Source: Durusdinium trenchii (Eukaryota > Sar > Dinophyceae > Suessiales > Symbiodiniaceae). From it: a stretch of 64,000 bases of DNA. The notes beneath the pieces were generated by a model that saw only the letters and a list, made by a program, of their open reading frames with translations, had not been told where the DNA came from and did no database searches. Location of the stretch: positions 2,452,956-2,516,955 of the forward strand of contig CAXAMN010021362.1 in NCBI GenBank assembly GCA_963970005.1, written 5' to 3'. Shown here piece by piece: positions 13,083 through 24,199 of the stretch. Numbering within the stretch: position 1 is the stretch's first letter; each line of letters starts with the position of its first letter. The position numbers were made by a program, and so were the translations under genes.

Positions 13083-16000
13083 TCCGTTGGAAACGCACAG
13101 GGTGTCCGGCACCGACACTTGGGAGGCTCAGAAGGAAGCGGAGGCACAGATGCAGGAGGCACGACCGGCCGTGAGGAATCAGATCTTCTCGTTGTCCCAG
13201 TGGCAAACCGCATGCAGTTCCCCACGAGCGTTCGCTGGAGGTCGTCCCAGTGGTTCCACGAAACGGTAGACGAAACGTGACCAAACGAGGGCCCCTGGTT
13301 CCATTCGTGGGAACTGCCTGGGATCCACTGGTGGCATGTTTCCGGTGTTGCTGGAGGACCAGTTTGAAGGAAGAGGTTGGCGATACCGAACGGCACCCAG
13401 AATTGGAGGTATTAGTAGCATAGGGTTTCACAAGTGGGACCCTTGTTGAACATGCCAGTGTAATGACTCCCACTTTAGACAATGAACTCATTTGGCTTCA
13501 AGGCGCAACTAGTCTAGTATAGAGACATGAAACAACAAACCATCATTTATAAGTATAATGAAAAAGCAACGATGACTGACCGATTTTACCCCCAAAAAGG
13601 GGTGTCTCCACTCCCCGCAAAAAACGGTCGCTTCCCCAGCGGTCGTGTGGTCCCTCTTCGTGGAGACCTCGCAGGGCCTTCGCATGGAACCCTTCCGGCG
13701 AAAGGTGCGGAACCGAGTCTGCGATAGGAGAGGAATTCGGTGGGTTTCGGAGAGAAAACAGACACGTTCTGACACCCGTCCTCTCCACTTTCAGGGGTCC
13801 AACGTCCGACCTCCACCTCCACCTCCACAAAAGTCCATTGCTCTGAAAGAAAAAACACACCGCTTTTTGATTGGAACATCCGTGTCGGGATCTTCGAATC
13901 CGGGTGGACGTTTAACGTTCTTTTCGGAGATCTGTCTATCACCAGTTCTGGTCAACTGTCCCAGCCGGGTCTGTGTGATTCATGGGTCTTAGTTGCATGT
14001 TCATGTTACCTCCCACAACTGTCCCCTACCCAGAAGGATTGGGACATGCCAACCAAAATTGTGAAATGTCAAAATCAATTCACACATGTACTGTATATAT
14101 ACATATATACACACCCCGCCTTTGCCACTTTAGATGCATCACCCGAGTTGACCATTGTGACTACCAGTCAGTAGATAGCCCTTAATTAACATGTTAGGGG
14201 GGGTGGGGTGGAGGCCCAAATCAGCCTTTCATTGATTTTTTTGGTTTAGTTTGGGTATAGGCACCATGTTTTCAAAACCTCTTGGCAGAGACCGTGTAGT
14301 AGACCGCAGGGCAAGAAGGGGTCCCCCCTGCAGAGACGCATCCCGAGTCATCTCAACCTGAGGTTGTAGGCGGCCTAGAGAGGCAGGTTTGACCCCACAA
14401 CTGACGAAAGCTCCCTTTGCCCACCTCCCTTCTGCCCTCCAAATTTCACTTTCGAAGTCGGAAGAACTGGGTATAGATATGACCCGAGAGGCTTATGTAT
14501 GTATAATTTATCATGTGAAAGTCAGCCAGAAGGCTCTACACCAGTAACTGGAGACAAAAACACACCTGGGTTCCAGGTGTCATAGGCTTGAACTGTTCTG
14601 ATGGCTGGGGGGTGGGTGTCAGGGGTCAATCCCCACCTTCACCTGACAAGATGGGCCGTTTGGAGGCTTTGCTCCCTGTTTCCTGTCTCGCCCCGTGGTG
14701 ATGGAGAGGCTCGCGTGAAGGAGACCTTGTCCACCGCTCCCACACAGGAGCTGGAACAAGAGGCCGGCGGTTGCCACGTGGTTTCCACGTGGAAACCACG
14801 GCGAAAGCGATCCGTGTTTGTGTTGCTTTTGTGGCAGAACGCTAGACTATGGCTGAAATGGGGAAGCTAAGAACACCGACTGAGTCAGACAGCAGCTGAG
14901 TCGACTGAGCGATGGCGATGTTTATCAAACTTCACATTGGGACTTGTTGTCAACTCTCAGGGTTCATGTTCAGCTTTGCATAGCTTCGCATCTTTGTTTT
15001 CCAAGGAATGACGCTTGCCGAAGTTTAGATTCTCCTGAGTTATCCGCCAAGTTGATCCGGGTTGTTTCTGGCCGTGTTCAGACACTTCAACATTAGTGGA
15101 ACCACAACCTTCCGAGAGCCTTCTGAAAGACTCCAGGCGTGCCCACCATTCACGCGCAGAGTCCATTTTGCGGAGGGGTCGGGGGTTTCACATTTCTTGA
15201 CACACTCGGGAAATTACGGGAATTTGCATACTCTCTGACTGATTGCGGTTTGCCACACGCCGACCTAGGTATGAAAACCTAAGAGTTCTGGGGTATGAAG
15301 CCTGAAAGTATCAAGTGAAGAGGCGTTTGACAGTTCGACATCTTCCAAACACAAGTCTTCCAAATGCCAAGCTTCGAAGTCGAGCGAGAAACAACGAAAG
15401 GCGTGACTACAGAATGCAAACTGATGCAAAGGCCAGCGAATTGTTCTAGTAACAAAGGGGCCCAAGAGGTAGTAACAAAGGGGCCCACTGCAGGTACATC
15501 GGTGAGAAACCAGAGTTTCTACATCCCACATACAATTACCGGAGTTTTGACACTGGAAAAATGGTGAGCCCAGTTGATCATCTTTAAGAAAGGAAAGCAC
15601 CTCCTTTCTGACGTATCACTCGGTGTTTGCCCGACCTGATTGCCCTTTTCATGAAAGACATCATAACCACATTTCTGTAGAGGAAACCGGTCTTCCCAAA
15701 GGTCATGGAAGTTTCACCTCCTATGCAAGAATGTTGGGGAGCAGGTCTGGCGCTTGACCAGGTCATGTACCAGTCATCCACTTGGAGTCTCATGTGGCGG
15801 TTGTTCGAAGCTTCGAAAACAACCTCGGCCTCCGTGTCAGTGAGGACGACTCCGACGACAGCCTGGGGGCCTGGAGCATCAGCGGGTGATAGGAAGGCTA
15901 CTAGTTCAAGCGACTAGTGGCGTCCATCATCGTTCTATATATATATATAGTTTGTTCTTTCAGGAAGCTTTAAGATGCTTTCAGTGTAGCACACATTGTC

Positions 16001-17030
16001 CAAGACCTTGCAGAAGGTGGCCGTGTATGGTGCAACATGTTTGGGCTGGCATGAGTAAATCATGGTTGCCATTTACTCTACATGATTCATTCTACAATTT
16101 TGATGTGCACAGTTGGAAGCACTGGCAAGGATGTCATTACTATCGCATAACTAGACCTTTGTGAACGCGTTTGGTCCTTCAACCATCCACCCAAGCACTT
16201 GCCACAATGTGTAGGATGTGTTGTTTCTCTTCTTCCGCCAACATCTCATGCTACAGGGCCAGGATGCACAGTGATTGATTCTGATTAGTAGGGCAAAGCC
16301 TAGAACTCATCGTGCCCTGTGATGGACAGAAATGCGTATGGGTTTCCTCTCAACACAGTCCACACGGACCAACATTTGTTATTTTAGTCTCTTCCCAACT
16401 CACGGTAATCTTGAATCTCTTCCCAACACAGCTCAATAATATGGCTTTGTTCTCTACTCAGGTGGCCGCTCCGATGTCGCAGACTGCGGCGACCTGAAAG
16501 GCACGGTGAAACCATTTCACAGAAGACATGCGCCTCGCACAAGTTCTGTATCGTTGCCGCTGGGGGCGAAGAAACACAAATTGAAGGCTGGACCATTTTG
16601 ACCAGCTATAGTGTAGTATCGCTGTTGTGTCCTCAGCAGGGGCACGCACCAAGCGGACACAACAGGTTTTAAGTTGGTACAGTGGTTTCAAAGTATAGAT
16701 GGCACAAGTGTCCAATGTCGGTAGTCGATATGGAGCCCCATTTGCCTAAGACATCATGGGGTGCCAGTGCCATTGAACCTCTGAAACCATTGCAATTCCA
16801 TGGCAACTGTCTGTGGATTTCTGACAGAACACACTGACTGACCAGACACAATGGTAAGTGAAAATCGGTCAGAGGTCCTTTAAAAGCTTCATCCAGATAC
16901 ACTCCCTGAAAAGATCCATGGAAGTGGAAAACCATCTAGTGCCTGTTTGGTATTTGGAAAGTGAGCATGTTCCATTTTTCCGCAAACAGTGTGTCCACAC
17001 CAGGGGTTCTTACGGTAGGTGTTAAGCACG
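13083..17030. other. no clear gene
   Basis: The stretch contains many short open frames on both strands, none with a recognisable motif or convincing splice borders. Visible structure is limited to (TA)n-rich spots near 14,093-14,112 and 15,933-15,946, and an inverted repeat around 14,775-14,805 (GCCACGTGGTTTCCACGTGG followed by AAACCACGG). Otherwise I see nothing to annotate. Confidence 0.4.
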
Positions 17031-17031
17031 G

Positions 17032-17682
17032 GTGTTTGATCCGAGGTGCTCATCGGGGCGTCCAGCTAATTCGCTGCTATTTACAGCAGTAGTAATTCAC
17101 CTCGAGATCTTCGAAGTGCATTTCGACTGCGCAGGCTCGAAGAATCTGCTGGGTCCGAGCGGGCGCTCTTCGAGACTGCGCTCTCGTTGTAGTGCCGTGC
17201 GCATTTTCGGACTTGGTGATCAATTTTCGTGGCGCAAGGGAAACCTCGTGCTTTGGTGGTCCCAAGTCGACTTTCGTGCTAGATGCAGGAGGTTGGAGCG
17301 GCTTATGTCGATGTGCTTCTTCTTCTTTTCATTAAGTTAGCCACTGGCAGACGGGATGCCACTGACGGCGCCGCTAGTGCCTATGATGAGTCTAGATGCA
17401 AGATGTGCCAGCAGAGTGAGCAGGCCTTTGCTCACCGCTTTGCCATCCTCACGGGTGGCTTTGTTTCTCCTGCGGCTTATGGGGTTCAAACCAACACCCC
17501 GATCACATGTTCGCGTGGCGGTGTTGCCAATCGAGCATATGCGTTGGCAAAGTCCCTACCAAACGTTGCAAAACGTCACCTACTCCCACAAAAAACTTGT
17601 TTTGCAACGCCAACTGGGATGGTTTCCGTCCGGAGGCGCTCACTGTCCGTCAGGTGTAAATGAATCCCCCCTTGACCACTAG
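17032..17682 (+). other. open region of unknown status
   Basis: Three overlapping plus-strand frames are open for 100-126 codons here, and frame use changes along the stretch. Segments such as DGMPLTAPLVPMMSLDARCA look protein-like, but no family is recognised and no start can be chosen. It may be a decayed transposon or gene fragment. Confidence 0.25.
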
Positions 17683-17917
17683 GTATTTTTGACCTCTCTT
17701 GTTTGAAGTTCCCATGGGTGCTGTCTCCACTTTGCACCCATCTGTCAAGTCCTGGACTTGTATTAAAAAACAATTTGCAAATTTGCTCACTAGTCAAACA
17801 CATTCAGTCGCATGCCAGATCCACTTTTTGACATACCTACGCTGCACCTGACAGCTCTTTGATGAACTATTTGCCAATGGTCTTTGTGCGTAACTTGGCT
17901 ACGGACCTCATCTCCTT

Positions 17918-18160
17918 CTTTGGACCTTCAAGTGCAGATTTTGTGGCAGGTGCAGTGCTTTGTGGACCTTGAAGTGCAGACTTTGTGGCAGGCGCAGTCC
18001 TTTGTCGACCTTACAGTGCAGATTTCATGGCCGGCACAGTACTTTGTGGACCTTGAAGTGCAGACTTTGTGGCACGTGCAATACTTTGTGGACCTTGAAG
18101 TGCAGACTTTGCGGCAGACGCCTTTGTGGACCTTGAAGTGGAGATTCGTGGCAGGCGCAG
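17918..18160. repeat. 42-bp tandem repeat that stays in frame
   Basis: About five and a half copies of a unit like CTTTGTGGACCTTGAAGTGC plus AGACTTTGTGGCAGGCGCAGT follow one another with scattered substitutions. Because 42 is a multiple of three, one plus-strand frame (17,884-18,243) stays open and would encode a 14-residue repeat (FVDLEVQTLWQAQS and variants). The openness is a by-product of the period, so I do not call a gene. Confidence 0.85.
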
Positions 18161-18639
18161 CAAATGTGAAACACCTCGTGGGTCCAGCAAGGTCAAAGTC
18201 CGTCCTGGCTGTACCATTTTGGATGCTGCCCTTTCTTCTTTAGAAGAGGTTCCCTGGAATGACGGCGCATTTCGCTACTCCACTCTGCTTTGTGGAGACA
18301 AGCTTACAGATCGGCGTCCGAATTCACAGAATTGACATCTTTCTACCGCAACCAGATCTACATGGATGATGGATGATGCATTAATCATTATCCAATCTGG
18401 AAAAACAAAGAATGATTGAATGTCGACGAGGTTCCCGCACACAGATCCAGATTAACGCAAACATTTAGCAAGACCGCAGGGCTTATTGCGGTTGATCTTA
18501 CCAAAAGTTTGTTGGGCATTTTTTCCTGAAAAACATTCGCGTGAATAACACCGAATGCCATTCATTTCGCAAGCTACTCACTCGGCCAAAAGTGAGTTTC
18601 AACAACATAGGTTCCAGACTTGAGACAGCTGGGCACAAG

Positions 18640-19665
18640 TTGCTTTGGCAAAAACTCTACATGAAACCAAAACCAATCCCTTTGTTGTTTTCGCTCATCA
18701 GCTTAGTACACGACATGCACAAAAACATTCAGAATCGTTTGAGCTGGATGTCTCTTCTTTTGGGAACAACCCGGCCTTTGAGCTTAAGAGGTTTGTCACT
18801 GGCCGGATTCCACGTGGTGAGCCGGTTGCAAAGCAGGGGCACTGCCTGCATCCATTTGTACAACACCTCTTATCTGAGATGTGGCCGATTTTCTACCTGA
18901 AGTCGCTGAAGGGATCAGATCGAAATGGACCTTCTTGAAGACTCTTCTGTCAGAATTGCCAGACGACCCCAAGAGTTATGCCAGAAAATCGTTGTTTGAT
19001 GTGGGGGGGCAGGCGAAGTCGAGTCTTTCAACTTTTTCCAGAGTTCTCTATCTCCTTCTGAGGAAGCCCAGGAAGATTTGTTCAGGATCCTTTCCGGACA
19101 GGACACTGCCATTGTGGAGCATGTGAGGTCTCTTTTCCCTGGCAAAGTTGCGCGGGAATTTATTTGGAAACTGAACTCAACAAATAGATAAGAGATGAGG
19201 ACAAAAAACATCATAGGATGTTTGTTCAAAAAGTCCTGGCAGTCATTGAAAAGTTCTTGAAACCTGCGGACTTTGTCTCCATTACTCAGATTGATTTGGT
19301 CACATTGCTGGAACTCCAAAGGAAGAAATCTCTCTTGAAAGACAACAGAGAATTCTACAACTGGTTTGGCTGCATCCTGGAAGCTGCCTGGTGTATGATA
19401 CACATCCCAACGAAGTAGCTGGGTTGTCCAACAAAAGCAGCTGTTCAGTTCGTGGATCACCAGATCGGCTACACCTTTTGACCATGCGTTAGACTTATGC
19501 CTGGTACACTTAAGTTGGATGTTGAGGCGGCTGGCGGACACAAAGTGCACCCACAAGAAGTTTGAAGCTTCTGTCGCGATTCTTTTGCGATGGCATTTCA
19601 CGCAAAGGAAATTCGTCACTGGGCAGTATCTGCCAATCATCGAAGGATGAAGTCTTTAGACGAAT
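18640..19665 (+). pseudogene. decayed gene or transposon fragment, unknown family
   Basis: Protein-like sequence runs along the plus strand but switches frame at least three times, as expected for a pseudogene. Parts include FELKRFVTGRIPRGEPVAKQ near 18,780, then a second frame from about 18,890 (EGIRSKWTFLKTLLSELPDD), then a third from about 19,020 (SEEAQEDLFRILSGQDTAIV, FPGKVAREFIWKLNSTNR) ending in TAA near 19,190. Downstream pieces read LKPADFVSITQIDLVTLLEL (19,258 on) and WMLRRLADTKCTHKKFEASV (about 19,520). The minus strand is open across 18,915-19,640 for 241 codons, but its residue pattern is less convincing. The family is not recognised; a transposon origin is possible. Confidence 0.4.
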
Positions 19666-19717
19666 TGCCTTCTTCTCTGGCCCCCCTCCATAGATTTTTA
19701 CCTGCAAGAAGACTCTC

Positions 19718-19790
19718 CACCACCAGCAGCACCATCACCACCTTCATCGCCACCATCACCACCATCATCACCACCTTCACCGCTCTTCGG
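19718..19790. repeat. CAC/CAT-type trinucleotide repeat
   Basis: A run of CACCATCAC-like triplets, interrupted by TTC and GCC. Low-complexity sequence, not taken as coding. Confidence 0.8.
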
Positions 19791-21855
19791 AACCTAAACC
19801 TTAGACAGGTAAAGCTCTGTTTGTGGTCTTTTGCCGGGATAACTATGATATATTTCAATCAGTGAAGCCTAGCGTATTTTGTGGGGTCAATCCCGTTTCG
19901 CTCTGAAACCACGGTCCACACGGTGTCTTTTGTTCCAAGCACCTCGCGCAGCTGCGCTTCGACACGGCAGGCGCTGGCAGGCGGGGAACGGACCGGTCCA
20001 CCCGCCCCTTTGCACCTTCTCCTCGCCTGGGGGAAGGTCACAAGTGATAGTCTATAGCTGGTGGTTTCGATTAGGTTCAAGCAGGTTCAGGTCCTACCTC
20101 CGCCTGGTTCAGAGAAGGTCCTGGTACTGATGTTGATGTTCAACCTTTACTTGGGAGGGTTGATCCTACTGACTTATTATACTCTTCGTTCGTGAAGCCA
20201 TCAACCAGCAGCTTCAGTGCGATCGTTGAACGATCTTCCAGGAGGGCATGGGAGTCTGATTTGGTGAGGCGGTTCACGCAGGTGCCAGGAATCATAAGGT
20301 ACCAGCAGTCACGGAGGATACGGGGTGCCGAAGGTGACGAACGGAGGAATGAACGAACCGAGGAATGAACCAATGGGTGCCAAGAACATCCACATCCACT
20401 CACAAACGGGGACGCAACAACACCCCGAACTCTGTGACTCCTGGTATATCCCCCCTCTTAACTACTGTAAATGGATATGGGGTGGCACCTAGGTAGTGGA
20501 TATCCACTGAGGATATCCACAGTACAAATGCTTTGCACTGCAAGTGCACGGCGGGTTGTGAAGAGCTCTTGAACACGTCTGGAATGCACTATTCTGAGCT
20601 GCTGGGTGTGGACTGGGATCCGACAACAAGTTCTTCGACGCAAGAGAGACATTCTTTGCTGAGAGACATGACTGTGGGTGAAAAAAATGCATGATGCCAA
20701 GAACTTGATGATGCAACGGTGGTTACTTGCGAATTGTTTCCACTGGGCCAGTGCATAAAGGATCCATATAGCAGGCACAATGTGAAGTGAGTGTCAAGTG
20801 GTAGTGCCAGTTTGTTCCAACTTGCCTTAATACCAAGACACTGTATCTGAGTTGGCCGTCCTAGTATCACCCAAGGTGAACTTTGAAAGACACCACCTGC
20901 GGGATCATCTAAACATCCCAAGAGCCGCTGAGGACGAGCTACCTAGAGTCTCATCTAAAATCATCCCCCGGAGTCTCATCTAATTTAATGGTATGACCTA
21001 GACCCAATTCTAGTGGTTCTACGTGGTTTAGCAGGAATGTGTGTGTTTTGCTTTTGGGAGAGAGGAATGGGGAATGAATATTACTCTTTTGGGATGTGGA
21101 GCGACGCTTTGATTACTCAGTGAAGGGGGTCCTGAACCTAAAGTCCATGACCTACAGAACTTTGTAGGGACATGAGTCCATGAGCAAGAACTGTTCTTGC
21201 TCCCACTGTGAAGGGGGGGGTCCTTAATCTTTGACACTCTGTGTCTATATAAATACATAGCTGCTATAGCTCCTGTTCCTCTTCCAGACGTGTCATCCAT
21301 GTCCACCTCCGTGTCCACCTCACGTGACGCTCCTTCCCACCGGGTGGACGTCCCGAGGGCGCGGCGCCGCTGGAGCGATCAACGCTTGCGACTGGGCAGG
21401 GCACGCGGGATGGGCAGGGTGTCTCATGAGCAGACGTGTCTCAGGGGTGTCCTGTAGTACACGTATAGTAACAACAATTACTCATTCATGTAGATATATA
21501 TATTATACAAGGGGTTGTCCCATGGAGACCGAGAACAGTCGGTCAACAAGCAAATCACTGTTTTAGAGATAAGGCCTGCAACCAGGCCCCATCATCCACT
21601 GGGCCCTGGTAATGGGAGATGGATGTACCTGATGTAGACTCTTGATTCATTTGCCTCCCCAATTGCAAAACCTTTGCATATGGGGGGGTGTTATGGTCCT
21701 CAAGAGTCTACATACGTGACCGGTCAGTGTAGCAGTCGGTGAAAGATTCTATCACGTTTCAGGAAGGGGGTCTGCAACCCAACCATCATCATCCACTGTT
21801 GCTGGGAATGGGATATATCTCAGATGTAGGTCTTGTTCCGAGACACAACCTATTT

Positions 21856-21917
21856 GGGACTGGCATATTTACTTATACATTGATCAGGTACATCATAGTG
21901 AGCCATATGCCAGTCCC
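21856..21917. mobile_element. short hairpin (GGGACTGGCATAT arms)
   Basis: GGGACTGGCATAT at 21,856-21,868 is matched exactly by ATATGCCAGTCCC at 21,905-21,917. The same GGGACTGGCATA phrase forms part of the arms of the hairpin at 26.6 kb, so this is probably a diverged member of that MITE-like family. Confidence 0.5.
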
Positions 21918-22888
21918 ATGTGTCATGCCTGGGGTCGATGATTCAAACCCCCCGTCTCCAGTTTTACATCTTCACTACTCAATGGGGTTGATTAATCAAG
22001 AGTCTACATTCGTCAACTCAAGTCAAGATGTCGATAGGGCATCTGGTGCCAAAGCAATGTAGCTCTTCAGTAGCTTGCTGATTCCCAAGCTGCTTGTAGA
22101 GCATCATTTTGTATGTTTTGTTGTGCGGTTTGATTGATCCGACCTAACTAATTGTCATATTCATATATGTTATGAATTGATTTGTATCAGCCTTCAGGAC
22201 GCTTCGAACTAACAAACAAAAGAGAAGAACCCCAACCCACACCATTCTCATCAACATGCTTCAATTTCCTGTGTAATCCACAGAGTTTGGCCATGACATC
22301 CACCCAACAAGTGACGTGGCAACTCCCCCCCTTTTCATGCAAGGTTTGTTCGTTTCCCAGTCGCACCGTTGCACCAAACATGAAGTACTCACCGTCAGGC
22401 TGGTGAGCTACTTCTAGAAGAATGGATTTTGTCCGACGCCGTGGGAAACACCGCAGCGTCACCGCTCACCACGAGTGGCTACCGTGGGGTTGGGCAGCCG
22501 TTGGGGCAGCCACCGGAGCGTCACCGCTCAGGAACGCCATGCTTCAACGTCACTCGGCCGTTGGATGTCTTTGATGTCGTTTGGACCGTCGGAGGTCGAG
22601 TGGTGTCGAGTGGAGTTTTTTTTTTGATCTCTATAATAGGGGTTGGTGTTAAGTGGGTACCCCTATTATACATCGTGTCTTATTTATCAACGGTTATGAG
22701 TGATCTAATGACTGATGGTCTACAGTTGCGAAAGCTTTTTAGTGCTCGTGGTGCTTTCGGATGCACGGAATAGTTGATGCGCATCATCGCGCCATTTTGT
22801 CAATCATATCGTTCACATTTCATTCCGTTCCATCCAATTAGTTGGGATATGTTTGGATCATTGCACATGAGTATGTCTGTCCCATAAT

Positions 22889-22984
22889 TACACTCCATGC
22901 AGCAAATATATGCCGGTGCCTACATTGACCGCCCAAACCACCCCAACTGATCGGCTAATATATGGCATCCATGGAGTGTCCAGG
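22889..22984. mobile_element. MITE-like hairpin, CCCAGACACTCCATG family
   Basis: The left part ACACTCCATGCAGCAAATAT is answered by ATATATGGCATCCATGGAGT then GTCCAGG on the right. The centre has CCGCCCAAACCACCCC, close to the centre of the 59.3-kb copy. Arms are imperfect. Confidence 0.5.
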
Positions 22985-23649
22985 TGTTAACTATTAATGC
23001 GAGCAAATTTGTCAACCCGTGTTTTCCTTAGCCGCCAAAGAAATGCAACACCACCGTGTGCCAACTTCACCGTGCACAGATACCTTGATCTGATCATTGA
23101 TCCATCTCCTGTGTTTTCTAACACATGACCTGGTTTTCTTTCTTTCATGTGTACGGACTTTGTAACCTCCGTCCCGGTCCTGGTGAATCTCCGTTTCGTT
23201 CCGACTCAGCAAATGTACAGGTTGGGCAGTCCACGACTCTGCGTGATGTCCCGGTTTCAGACGTTGAACATCTTCAAGTGTCCTTCAAATAATGGTTTCA
23301 AATGACTTCCAATGGTTTCAAATGGCGAGACATCATCATATTTCAACTGGGGAAGATGTGTCAACGACCGTTCCGAACCCGACGCGACGAATGAGATGGT
23401 CTCCTCAGCTCCTCGAGGTGATTGGTCACCCATCTCCAGCCCGCGTGTGTGCGGGATCCCGGGACAAACGCCGGACTGGCGATGGAGCTATTGGGAGATG
23501 GATTTTTGTGCCTCCTAATCTCTATGGACACATCCCACTCATGAAAATCATGACATCATCAATGTCATAGCGTTCTTGCTCTAGTGGCGACCAAGACCAC
23601 CTAGACCACTAAGGTTCAGTGGGAGAAACAAATAATGATGAAAGCAAAC

Positions 23650-23740
23650 GAGCCAGGGTGGAGTCGAACCACCAATCAAAATGTGCTTCAGACCAGAACA
23701 GTCTGCAAGAGAACGCCTTAGATCCACTGCAGGGCGCAAG
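23650..23740 (-). pseudogene. tRNA-Leu-like pseudogene or SINE head
   Basis: Read on the minus strand, the stretch has GTGGATCTAAGGCG (compare GTGGTCTAAGGCG in the D arm of tRNA-Leu) and a perfect 5-bp anticodon-like stem CAGAC...GTCTG around TGTTCTG. A 15-base variable region follows, as in class II tRNAs, then a perfect T arm GGTGGTTCGACTCCACC that contains the B-box GGTTCGACTCC. The 3' acceptor half is CTGGCTC, but no complementary GAGCCAG precedes the D arm, and position 33 of the loop is not T. It is therefore a broken tRNA-Leu or the promoter head of a tRNA-derived SINE. Confidence 0.5.
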
Positions 23741-23937
23741 GTCCGCAGGGTGGTGAACCTAAACATAGCTTATCGTGAGCAAAGGCGGGGTCAAGCCAAC
23801 GAGATTTGCAAAGGGAGGCCATCGATGGAGGTCAGGGGCGCCCTTGTGACATGCACTCACTGGATGGGGCTGCGTCGAAGAAGTGGTGGCTGTGGCCACG
23901 GCCCAATGCAGACTGCCATAGTCACCAACAAGATCGC

Positions 23938-24195
23938 CAAGACCACCACCACCACCAAGGCCACCGGGACCACCAAGACCACCAAGAGCACCACCAACAC
24001 CGCCTAGGCCGCCACAATCACCACCAAGACCACCAAGGCCACCGGGACCCCCACCAAGGCCACCGGACCTCCAAGAGCGCCACAATCACCACCAAGACCA
24101 CCGGGACCACCAAGACTACCAAGACCACCTAGACCACCAAGACCACTAAGGCCCACCGTTACCTCCAAGACCACCAAGAGCACCTCCAACACCCC
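23938..24195. repeat. GACCACCAA-type 9-bp minisatellite
   Basis: About 250 bases of GACCACCAA, GGCCACCGG and GCACCACCAA variants with a 9-base (locally 6- or 12-base) period. One strand would encode Thr/Lys-rich sequence, the other Gly/Leu-rich sequence. Both are by-products of the repeat. A related stub lies at 23,588-23,610. Confidence 0.85.
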
Positions 24196-24199
24196 ACAC

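Larger units (their letters stand above)
19800..23640. other. no clear gene; contains two hairpin elements
   Basis: Apart from the hairpins at 21,856-21,917 and 22,889-22,984 I see no supported gene. Short open frames are common but lack motifs. Positions 21,560-22,070 contain two related passages (tgcaacca..ccatcatcatccact and a segment ending AGAGTCTACAT), suggesting an old dispersed repeat present more than once. Confidence 0.4.

Noticed and set aside
18915-19640. 241-codon minus-strand frame
   Set aside because: Composition is Cys/Phe-heavy and it lies antisense to more convincing, though broken, plus-strand protein sequence.
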